Source: Desulfobacterales bacterium
GTDB taxonomy: Bacteria > Desulfobacterota > Desulfobacteria > Desulfobacterales > JAHIVH01
Length of the DNA stretch: 5,442 nt
Direction: 5' to 3'
Assembly (NCBI GenBank): GCA_020056645.1
Contig: JAGVHJ010000314.1
Span: forward strand, 1 to 5,442
How positions within the stretch are numbered: the stretch's first letter is position 1; each line of letters opens with the position of its first letter. Positions 1-4,786 of this stretch are shown here, piece by piece. A program made the translations under genes and the position numbers. A model generated the notes under the pieces. It worked only from the letters and a program-made list of their open reading frames with translations. It did no database searches and was not told the DNA's origin.

Positions 1-388
1 GCCCAAACATGATGACCGGCCCAAACATCCGGTCCCGGAACACGCCAGCGACGAACTCCCGCTTGCCGGTCAGAAAGGGCTGGATGAGAAAACCCTCCAG
101 CTCTTCTCCCGCCGAAAGGGTGATGGCCTCAATGGCGTCCGAGACCGCCTGCCGGTCTTTCAGATTCAGATAAACAACACCCCGCTCGGTCTTGTGGATG
201 AGTTTTTGGCCAAGACCTTTCACCACCACAGGGAAACCGGTTTCTTCGGCCAGACGGAGCGCCTCTTCAGGTGTTTTGGCCACGACTTCGCCCACCACGG
301 GGAGGCCGTAACCGGCAAGGATTTTTTTTGATTCGCTTTCAGAAAGCGTCTGGTGAGTCTCCTTGGGTGTTTTGTCGGTCTGTTTCAT
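1..388 (-). CDS. Acyl-CoA synthetase (ADP-forming type), ATP-grasp/beta-type N-terminal part, partial
   Basis: The first 129 codons are present; the gene runs off the window at base 1. Translation starts MKQTDKTPKE and reaches MFGPVIMFG. Residues about 16-129 match the start of the ATP-grasp domain of the acetate/acyl-CoA ligase (ADP-forming) beta subunit: an SESESKKILAGYGLPV entry helix, EEALRLAEETGFPVVVKG (ATP-grasp lysine), then IHKTERGVVYLNL, the family's HKT(D/E) signature, and LEGFLIQPFLTGKREFVAGV. These enzymes interconvert acyl-CoA + ADP + Pi and acid + ATP + CoA in the cytoplasm, often conserving energy in anaerobes. The CoA-binding and phosphohistidine-bearing part is not seen. Because the gene begins with ATP-grasp, it is either a separate beta subunit or a fusion with reversed domain order; the acid substrate cannot be inferred. 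The ATG at 388 is chosen because AGGA lies 7 bases upstream and the domain begins shortly after. The larB stop is 103 bases upstream, and a separate promoter candidate lies in that gap. Confidence 0.88.
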   Translation of the reverse strand, partial: MKQTDKTPKETHQTLSESESKKILAGYGLPVVGEVVAKTPEEALRLAEETGFPVVVKGLGQKLIHKTERGVVYLNLKDRQAVSDAIEAITLSAGEELEGFLIQPFLTGKREFVAGVFRDRMFGPVIMFG

Positions 389-427
389 CTCTTGATCCTT
401 TATTGAATTCGTTTCCAGTTTTCAGGT

Positions 428-456
428 TTTTTATCATGGTCAGGAAGGAATCTCAA
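428..456 (-). promoter_or_regulatory. Candidate sigma70-type promoter for the acyl-CoA synthetase gene
   Basis: Read on the minus strand, TTGAGA (451-456, five of six matches to the -35 consensus) is followed by exactly 17 bases and TAAAAA (428-433, four of six matches), with TGA directly before the -10 hexamer (extended -10). Transcription would begin near 421, giving a leader of roughly 33 bases before the ATG at 388. It lies in the gap after larB, so the synthetase could be transcribed independently of larE-larB. Based on hexamer matching only. Confidence 0.45.
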
Positions 457-491
457 ACGGGAATTTTCCTAACGCATTCTTTCATGAGGCG

Positions 492-1259
492 TCAGGAAGG
501 GGATAGATCCGATATCCTACGGTTGATGAGGCTTGCCTGAAACCCGGCCCCGAACCCGTTGTCGATGTTGACCACGGAGACCCCTGAGGCGCAACTGTTC
601 AGCATGGCGAGGAGGGCAGCGATCCCGCCGAAGCTCGCTCCATAACCAACGCTTGTTGGAACCCCGATGACCGGGCAAGAAGCAAGACCGCCCACGACGC
701 TCGCGAGCGCTCCCTCCATGCCCGCCACGGCGACGATGACATTTGCGTTGAAGAGATCGTCGCAATTGACAAGAAGCCTGTGGAGGCCCGCGACCCCCGC
801 GTCATAGATCCGGGTGACCCGGTTTCCCAGCACTTCGGCGGTGACCGCCGCTTCTTCCGCGACCGGCAGGTCCGACGTTCCGCCGGAGACGACAACGATG
901 CCGCCTTTCCGTTCAACCGGTGGTCTGGGCTTGACCACGACGATCCGCGCGGCCTCATGGTATTCACAGTCGGGAATCGCCGATTTCACGCCCTCGTAAA
1001 CCTCATGGCTTGCCCGAGTGGCCAGGATGTTGTCGTGATGGGCCGCGATGGCGGTTACAATTCCCTGGATCTGAAGAATGGTTTTTCCCTGGCAGAAGAT
1101 TACCTCGGGGATTCCGGTTCTAAGCGCCCGGTGGTGGTCCACACGGGCATAGCCCAGCGCTTCGAAGGGGAGCTTTTTCAAGGCGAAAACCGCGCTTTCG
1201 ATATCAAGATCGCCGCTTTGAACCTTTTCAAGAAGGGATTTTAAATGGATCTGGTCCAT
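492..1259 (-). CDS. larB: LarB, nickel-pincer cofactor biosynthesis carboxylase/hydrolase
   Basis: This complete 255-residue protein has the usual LarB length. LarB carboxylates C5 of the pyridinium ring of nicotinic acid adenine dinucleotide and hydrolyses its phosphoanhydride, giving the dicarboxylated mononucleotide used by LarE; it is cytoplasmic. The N-terminal LarB signature ARVDHHRALRTGIPEVIF is at 38-55, and a PurE-like (AIR carboxylase-type) domain spans about 118-250. Visible motifs are VSGGTSDLPVAEEA (124-137), YDAGVAGLHR (152-161), VAGMEGALASVVGG (178-191), VIGVPTSVGYGASFGG (197-212) and MLNSCASG (219-226). Cys223 and Glu182 sit where the Lactobacillus plantarum enzyme has, as I recall, its substrate-attacking Cys221 and Glu180, with the same +2 offset for both. 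The start at 1259 has AAGGAG 7 bases upstream. The larE stop codon is 11 bases upstream and overlaps that Shine-Dalgarno, so coupling to larE is likely. No obvious terminator follows the gene. Confidence 0.96.
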   Translation of the reverse strand: MDQIHLKSLLEKVQSGDLDIESAVFALKKLPFEALGYARVDHHRALRTGIPEVIFCQGKTILQIQGIVTAIAAHHDNILATRASHEVYEGVKSAIPDCEYHEAARIVVVKPRPPVERKGGIVVVSGGTSDLPVAEEAAVTAEVLGNRVTRIYDAGVAGLHRLLVNCDDLFNANVIVAVAGMEGALASVVGGLASCPVIGVPTSVGYGASFGGIAALLAMLNSCASGVSVVNIDNGFGAGFQASLINRRISDLSPS

Positions 1260-1266
1260 GGAGGGG

Positions 1267-1273
1267 CTCCTTA
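1267..1273 (-). promoter_or_regulatory. larB ribosome binding site overlapping the larE stop codon
   Basis: On the minus strand the sequence is TAAGGAG, 7 bases before the larB ATG. The first three bases are the larE stop codon. Ribosomes finishing larE would stop on the larB Shine-Dalgarno, which supports co-transcription and translational coupling and fixes the larB start. Confidence 0.8.
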
Positions 1274-2140
1274 ATTTAAATCGATTGTGAAAGTTTGGTT
1301 CATACTTCCGGAGTGAAATCCCTCCAGATCGAGGGTGACATGGACGAAGCCCAGCTCTTTGAAAAATCCGATCACCTTGTTCCGGAAATCCGCGTCAGAG
1401 AACCGGCTGAAATCCTTCTCATTGAGTTCTATCCTTACCATCTCGTCATAATGCCTTGCCCGGATGCTGGGGATAAGCCCCAGATCTTTCAGAAAGGCTT
1501 CACCCCTTTCGATGACGGCGAGTTTCTGGCGGGTGATGGGACGTCCATAGGGAATCCGGGTGGCGAGACACGAATCAGAGGGCAGGTTCCAGACCGGAAG
1601 ATCAAGGCTCCTCGCCATCTCACGGATCTCGCTTTTGGCGATACCCGCCTCAATAAAGGGACTCCTCACCCCCAGTTCCCGGATGGCCCGTGTTCCAGGC
1701 CGGTAATCATTCAGATCATCCCTGTTCGATCCGTCGATCACCGCTGTAATATGGTTTGCGGCCGCATGGTCCATCATCAGGCCAAATTTGACTTTTTTGC
1801 AATAGTAGCATCGATCCTTATCGTTTTTTATGAAGCAGGGATCGCTGGTTTCAGGGGATGTTATCTTTATGTGGCGGATGGCGTGGGCCGCGAAAAAATG
1901 TGTTATCCGGTCGTGTTGGGAGCGGGAGAGGGTCTCCGAGAGGGCGGTGATGGCCGTTACCCGGTCTCCCAGAAGATCGGAAGCGATTTTTAGGAGAAGG
2001 GTGCTGTCAACGCCGCCGGAAAAGGCCACGAGGAGCGACTCCATCTGAGAAAGGATCTCCCGCAAATGGGCGAACTTGCGTGCACAACGGGTTTCTATGG
2101 AACTCGTTTTATTGGAGAGGTTTGGCGACATTGATTCCAT
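1271..2140 (-). CDS. larE: LarE, ATP-dependent sulfur transferase of nickel-pincer cofactor synthesis (three-cysteine type)
   Basis: LarE adenylates the carboxylates made by LarB and replaces an oxygen with sulfur, in two rounds, giving the dithio-acid mononucleotide that LarC loads with nickel. This 289-residue protein has the N-type ATP pyrophosphatase PP-loop SGGVDS at 41-46, preceded by a LLVAF beta strand. DRCYYCKK follows at 109-116, then DGSNRDDLNDYRPG (136-149), GVRSPF (157-162) and SDSCLATRIPYG (188-199). Cys111, Cys114 and Cys191 form the three-cysteine set that in Thermotoga maritima LarE binds a [4Fe-4S] cluster; the L. plantarum enzyme has a single sacrificed cysteine. This copy should therefore be the cluster-dependent type. 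The start is uncertain: the ATG at 2140 has no convincing Shine-Dalgarno, and Met4 (ATG at 2131) is an in-frame alternative. Either gives about 15 more residues before the PP-loop than I expect for the family. larB follows immediately, and a divergent regulator lies upstream. Confidence 0.95.
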   Translation of the reverse strand: MESMSPNLSNKTSSIETRCARKFAHLREILSQMESLLVAFSGGVDSTLLLKIASDLLGDRVTAITALSETLSRSQHDRITHFFAAHAIRHIKITSPETSDPCFIKNDKDRCYYCKKVKFGLMMDHAAANHITAVIDGSNRDDLNDYRPGTRAIRELGVRSPFIEAGIAKSEIREMARSLDLPVWNLPSDSCLATRIPYGRPITRQKLAVIERGEAFLKDLGLIPSIRARHYDEMVRIELNEKDFSRFSDADFRNKVIGFFKELGFVHVTLDLEGFHSGSMNQTFTIDLN

Positions 2141-2165
2141 TTTTCATGCAGGTCAATTGAGGAGT

Positions 2166-2198
2166 CCCCCTTCCCAGTTCCGGTTTTCAAAAAGGGGG
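2166..2198 (-). repeat. Inverted repeat in the larE 5' leader
   Basis: CCCCCTT (2166-2172) and AAGGGGG (2192-2198) are perfect 7-base complements separated by 19 bases. The inferred larE transcript would carry the hairpin about 25 bases before its start codon. It is not followed by a T-run on either strand, so it is not a standard intrinsic terminator. It may affect leader folding or larE translation, or be neutral. Confidence 0.4.
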
Positions 2199-2226
2199 TT
2201 TCGCATTTTTCAAAGACAGCCATAGA

Positions 2227-2254
2227 ACTATCACACATTTTCTTTAATTGACAA
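2227..2254 (-). promoter_or_regulatory. Candidate larE-larB promoter
   Basis: On the minus strand, TTGTCA (2249-2254, five of six to consensus) is followed after 16 bases by GATAGT (2227-2232, four of six), with TGT immediately upstream as an extended -10. Transcription would start near 2220, giving a leader of about 80 bases. The -35 box lies inside the inverted repeat at 2243-2259. Hexamer match only. Confidence 0.4.
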
Positions 2255-2259
2255 TTGAA
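2243..2259. promoter_or_regulatory. Candidate operator: inverted repeat between larE and the ModE-like gene
   Basis: AATTG-A-CAATT (2246-2256) is a perfect 11-base interrupted palindrome. It extends to 17 bases (TTTAATTGACAATTGAA) with one mismatched pair. It covers the candidate -35 box of larE, a position typical of repressor sites. In AT-rich intergenic DNA such palindromes also occur by chance, and no protein can be assigned from sequence alone. Confidence 0.35.
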
Positions 2260-2279
2260 TAATGCGGTTATGACGGGTT

Positions 2280-2293
2280 TGTCAACATTCAGT
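2280..2293. promoter_or_regulatory. Degenerate copy of the TGTCAATATTGACA palindrome
   Basis: TGTCAACATTCAGT matches the perfect palindrome at 2839-2852 at 10 of 14 positions, with an intact left half-site (TGTCAA, ATT after one base). It lies 83 bases before the preferred start of the ModE-like gene. It could be a weaker binding site for the same protein. The right arm is poor, so this is tentative. Confidence 0.25.
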
Positions 2294-2357
2294 AAAAAGA
2301 TTTGTCTTCGGCGGGACTTGGGGGTAATCTTTTTCCGAGACACTTAAACACACTATG

Positions 2358-2368
2358 AGGAGGAAGAG
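2358..2368 (+). promoter_or_regulatory. Shine-Dalgarno of the ModE-like gene, deciding its start
   Basis: AGGAGGAAGAG ends 7 bases before the ATG at 2376. The upstream in-frame ATG at 2355 overlaps this element and has no Shine-Dalgarno of its own, so 2376 is the likely start. Confidence 0.65.
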
Positions 2369-2375
2369 ATCAGTC

Positions 2376-2762
2376 ATGAAATCCAAGGAGCGGGATTTTC
2401 GCATCCGATCAAAGATTTGGATAGAAGACGGTTCGGGAAAGGTTGTTTTCGGGCTTGGCCGGTTTCGAATTTTAAGCGCCATTGAACGGTGCGGTTCCAT
2501 CAATGCAGCGGCCAAAGAATTGAAGATGAGCTACCGCGCCATCTGGGGGAAAATAAAAACCACCGAAGAGGCGCTGGGGCAGCCTCTTCTGGTCAAGTGC
2601 GCCGGAGGGTCCGCCGGAGGGGGGTCGGCCCTTACCCCCCTTGCCGAATCTCTGCTTGAAAGGTTCGGGCGTATGCACAGCCAGGTGAATGAACAGGCCG
2701 ACCTCTTTTTTGATGAAACCTTCCTGCCGAGGCTCAACCCTGAATGCGCTGACAGATCTTAA
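2376..2762 (+). CDS. ModE-like winged helix-turn-helix regulator, DNA-binding domain only
   Basis: A 128-residue protein matching the N-terminal DNA-binding domain of the molybdate regulator ModE (LysR-like HTH). FGLGRFRILSAIERCGSINAAAKELKMSYRAIWGKI, split here as FGLGRFRILSAIERC (25-39) and GSINAAAKELKMSYRAIW (40-57), holds the helix-turn-helix. The wing LVKCAGGSAGGGSALT (72-87) is the counterpart of ModE's GG(K/S)GGGGA-LT segment, and ESLLERFGRMHSQV (91-104) resembles the dimerising helix. The chain ends soon after, so the molybdate-binding TOBE/MOP domains of classical ModE are absent. The effector could be an oxyanion sensed some other way, a partner protein or none. The ATG at 2376 is preferred over the one at 2355 because the strong purine-rich AGGAGGAAGAG (2358-2368) lies between them and serves as ribosome binding site only for the later start; the earlier one would give 135 residues. 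It diverges from larE and precedes the aldehyde dehydrogenase, so either is a plausible target. Confidence 0.85.
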   Translation: MKSKERDFRIRSKIWIEDGSGKVVFGLGRFRILSAIERCGSINAAAKELKMSYRAIWGKIKTTEEALGQPLLVKCAGGSAGGGSALTPLAESLLERFGRMHSQVNEQADLFFDETFLPRLNPECADRS

Positions 2763-2838
2763 ATCCCATTCAAAGCGCTACTTTCCATTGCTGCGGCGAA
2801 AGTGGCCCCAGGCATCTTTTCAGACGATCCTCCCATTA

Positions 2839-2852
2839 TGTCAATATTGACA
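2839..2852. promoter_or_regulatory. Perfect 14-bp palindrome, candidate operator for the aldehyde dehydrogenase gene
   Basis: TGTCAATATTGACA is identical to its reverse complement. Its right half contains the TTGACA -35 hexamer (2847-2852) of the candidate promoter, so a dimeric protein bound here would block RNA polymerase. The nearby ModE-like protein is one candidate binder, but other dimeric regulators recognise palindromes of this type too. It lies about 90 bases before the dehydrogenase start. Confidence 0.5.
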
Positions 2853-2875
2853 CATCGCTCGTAACCTGTTATTTC
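2847..2875 (+). promoter_or_regulatory. Candidate promoter of the aldehyde dehydrogenase gene
   Basis: A perfect -35 consensus TTGACA (2847-2852) is followed after 17 bases by TATTTC (2870-2875), a weak -10 that matches mainly at the first three positions. Strong -35, weak -10 and an overlapping palindrome suggest a regulated promoter. Transcription would start near 2882. There is no clear terminator between the ModE-like stop at 2762 and this point, so read-through is possible. Confidence 0.4.
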
Positions 2876-2939
2876 CCCCCGCAGGAGTTGGCAAATTAAC
2901 AAAAATTTGAGCATTGAGTAAAAGAGGGAGGCGCAGCAG

Positions 2940-4562
2940 ATGTTGACACAAAGGAGAATAGAGTCGATTACCCCCCAGGATGCGAATTCAGGGGCCATGG
3001 GCCAGTCAGGCGATCCGTGCTACGACAAGGCCACGGGAGCTTTGATGGGCTATTCGCCGGTCTCCACCATGGAAGAGTTGAAGGAGATCATGACAAAGGC
3101 CAGGGCCGCCCAAGCCCGATGGGAAGAGGTTCCGGTGCGGGAGCGGGCCCGCCTCATCAAGAACATCGGAACCCTGATTCTCAAAAAGTGTGACGAGCTG
3201 ACGCTGACCATCTCCCGTGACAACGGAAAAACACGGGTGGACGCGATCGTCGCTGAGGTTTTTCCCGCCGCCATGGCGGCCCGTTATTATGCCGGGAACG
3301 CCAAACGATTTCTGAAAGATCGGCTTCTCATGCCGGGCACGATCTTCACCGCCAACAAAGTGAGCCGGATGGTCCGGGTTCCCTTTGGCGTGGTGGGGAT
3401 CATCTCTCCCTGGAACTACCCCTTCGCCATTCCTTTTTCCGAAGTGGTGATGGCCCTTCTCGCGGGAAACGCCGTTATTTTGAAAACCGCCTCGGAGACG
3501 CAGATGGTGGGGCTTCTCTTAAAAGAGATCATGGATAAGGCGGGATTGCCGGAAAACGTTTTCAATTATGTGAACATGAAGGGCCGGGTGGCCGGAGACG
3601 CCTTTCTGGCTTCCGGTGTGGACAAGCTTTTTTTTACGGGTTCGGTGCCGGTGGGCAAATACCTGATGGAAAAAGCCGCGAAAACCCTTACCCCCGTGAG
3701 TCTGGAGCTGGGCGGAAATGACGCCATGATCGTCTGTGCGGATGCGGATCTGGACCGGGCCTCAGCGGGCGCGGTCTGGGCTGGTTTTCAAAATGCCGGT
3801 CAGTCGTGCGGGGGCGTGGAGCGTATCTATGTTCATAAGGATGCGTATGACGAGTTTCTCGCCAAGCTGAAAGATCGGACCGAAGCCCTACGGGTCGGGT
3901 ATGGGGATGATTTCGAGACCGACATCGGTGTCATGACCACGGAGCGGCAGGTGGAAACGGTCAAGGCCCACATCAACGAGGCCCTGGAAAAAGGGGCCGT
4001 GATCTATGCAAAGGCGAAACACCTGAAAAATCAGAATTTGAAAAACAGCATGGCTCCAGTTGTTCTCACCCAGGTGACTCACGAGATGCGCGTGATGAAA
4101 GAGGAGACCTTTGGTCCGGTGGTGGGGGTCATGAAGGTCGATACGATGGAGGAGGCCATCGCCCTCGCCAACGATTCGGATCTGGGGTTGACAGGATCGG
4201 TCTGGTCGAAAAATCTCAAAGGGGCGGCGACTATCGCCCGGAAAATCCGGGCGGGCGCGGTCACCATCAATGACCACCTCATGAGCCACGGTTTGGCCGA
4301 GACACCTTGGGGCGGTTTCAAAGAGTCGGGCATCGGCCGCACCCACGGCGAAATTGGCTTCCAAGAGATGACCGAGCCCCAGGTGATCGTGACCGATATC
4401 CTTCCCTTCGTGAAAAAGAACCTCTGGTGGCACCCCCACGGAGCGTCCATATACGATGGCATGCAGGGCCTGCTCGAGAGTGTGTTCGCCGAAAAATTAT
4501 CGCTCCGGGCGATGGGGCTTCTGAAGCTCCTCCGGATCGTCCCCCGGATGTTCATGAAATGA
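2940..4562 (+). CDS. NAD(P)-dependent aldehyde dehydrogenase with C-terminal extension
   Basis: A complete 540-residue ALDH-superfamily enzyme oxidising an aldehyde to its acid with NAD(P)+. The fold's signatures appear in order: SPWNYPF (156-162, catalytic Asn159), GNAVILKTASE (176-186, cofactor-binding Lys182), FTGSVPVG (232-239), LELGGND (255-261, general base Glu256), GQSCGG (287-292, nucleophile Cys290), ETFGPV (389-394, Glu389) and PWGGFKESGIGR (456-467). All catalytic residues are intact. Typical ALDHs have about 480-500 residues; this one adds about 50 after the oligomerisation segment (EMTEPQVIV). The tail begins KNLWWHPHG (493-501) and ends in a hydrophobic, basic stretch around LLKLLRIVPRMFMK, which could contact a membrane as in some long-chain aldehyde dehydrogenases. 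This is inference, and the substrate is unknown. The start at 2940 has GAGGGAGG 8 bases upstream. The gene is preceded by its own promoter candidate and palindrome and followed by a hairpin, so it is probably monocistronic. Confidence 0.95.
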   Translation: MLTQRRIESITPQDANSGAMGQSGDPCYDKATGALMGYSPVSTMEELKEIMTKARAAQARWEEVPVRERARLIKNIGTLILKKCDELTLTISRDNGKTRVDAIVAEVFPAAMAARYYAGNAKRFLKDRLLMPGTIFTANKVSRMVRVPFGVVGIISPWNYPFAIPFSEVVMALLAGNAVILKTASETQMVGLLLKEIMDKAGLPENVFNYVNMKGRVAGDAFLASGVDKLFFTGSVPVGKYLMEKAAKTLTPVSLELGGNDAMIVCADADLDRASAGAVWAGFQNAGQSCGGVERIYVHKDAYDEFLAKLKDRTEALRVGYGDDFETDIGVMTTERQVETVKAHINEALEKGAVIYAKAKHLKNQNLKNSMAPVVLTQVTHEMRVMKEETFGPVVGVMKVDTMEEAIALANDSDLGLTGSVWSKNLKGAATIARKIRAGAVTINDHLMSHGLAETPWGGFKESGIGRTHGEIGFQEMTEPQVIVTDILPFVKKNLWWHPHGASIYDGMQGLLESVFAEKLSLRAMGLLKLLRIVPRMFMK

Positions 4563-4586
4563 TCGTTTCCTAATGCGTTGGTGGCC

Positions 4587-4621
4587 GGGTGGACTCTTTT
4601 TTTTAATAAAAAGGTCCGCCC
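4587..4621 (+). terminator. Hairpin downstream of the aldehyde dehydrogenase, possible terminator
   Basis: GGGTGGAC (4587-4594) pairs with GTCCGCCC (4614-4621) with one G-T pair, and the stem continues inward as CTTTTT (4596-4601) with AAAAAG (4608-4613), leaving a single bulged T and a six-base loop. It begins 25 bases after the dehydrogenase stop codon. The T-run is inside the stem and not after it, so this is not a classical intrinsic terminator; it may stabilise the mRNA 3' end. Position and stem strength favour a 3'-end role. Confidence 0.45.
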
Positions 4622-4701
4622 ATGCCCTTTTGTCCCTCCCTTCTGTAATAAGCCGTTGAACCTTGGAAAAAATATCCTTGGCTTGCCCCTTTTTTTGATG
4701 C

Positions 4702-4730
4702 TTGACACACATTTAAAAACCTGAAATAGG
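4702..4730 (+). promoter_or_regulatory. Candidate promoter of the OmpA-family gene
   Basis: TTGACA (4702-4707) is a perfect -35 box; 17 bases later lies AATAGG (4725-4730, three of six), helped by TGA just before it as an extended -10. Transcription would start near 4737, about 50 bases before the ATG at 4787. The weak -10 makes this tentative; a TATATT at 4755-4760 is an alternative -10 but lacks a -35 partner. Confidence 0.35.
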
Positions 4731-4786
4731 TCAAGTCAGAATAACAATCCTATCTATATTCAATGAATTAACAACCAGGGGGTAAA

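Noticed and set aside
439..500. Direct repeat GTCAGGAAGG at 439-448 and 491-500
   Set aside because: Only 10 bases, and the second copy overlaps the larB stop codon; chance or local duplication is likely, with no mobile-element features nearby.
271..540. Plus-strand open frame (89 codons) across the larB/acyl-CoA synthetase gap
   Set aside because: It overlaps both minus-strand genes, has no ribosome binding site and has no recognisable domain.
780..1244. Plus-strand open frame (154 codons) opposite larB
   Set aside because: Antisense shadow of larB; composition is that of a reverse-frame translation and no domain is visible.
1295..1993. Long plus-strand open frame (232 codons) opposite larE
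   Set aside because: It lies wholly antisense to a well-recognised larE with intact motifs, resembles no family I know, and has no ribosome binding site.
2095..2515. Minus-strand open frames at 2095-2343 and 2282-2515 across the divergent region
   Set aside because: They overlap the ends of larE and the ModE-like gene, have low-quality starts and match no family.
3888..4439. Minus-strand open frame (183 codons) inside the aldehyde dehydrogenase gene
   Set aside because: Histidine- and proline-rich shadow translation opposite conserved ALDH motifs, with no independent start signal.
4650..4696. AAGCC/GGCTT inverted repeat followed by a T7 run, considered as a terminator
   Set aside because: The stem is only 5 bp with a 25-base loop, and CCCC separates it from the T-run; too weak to call.
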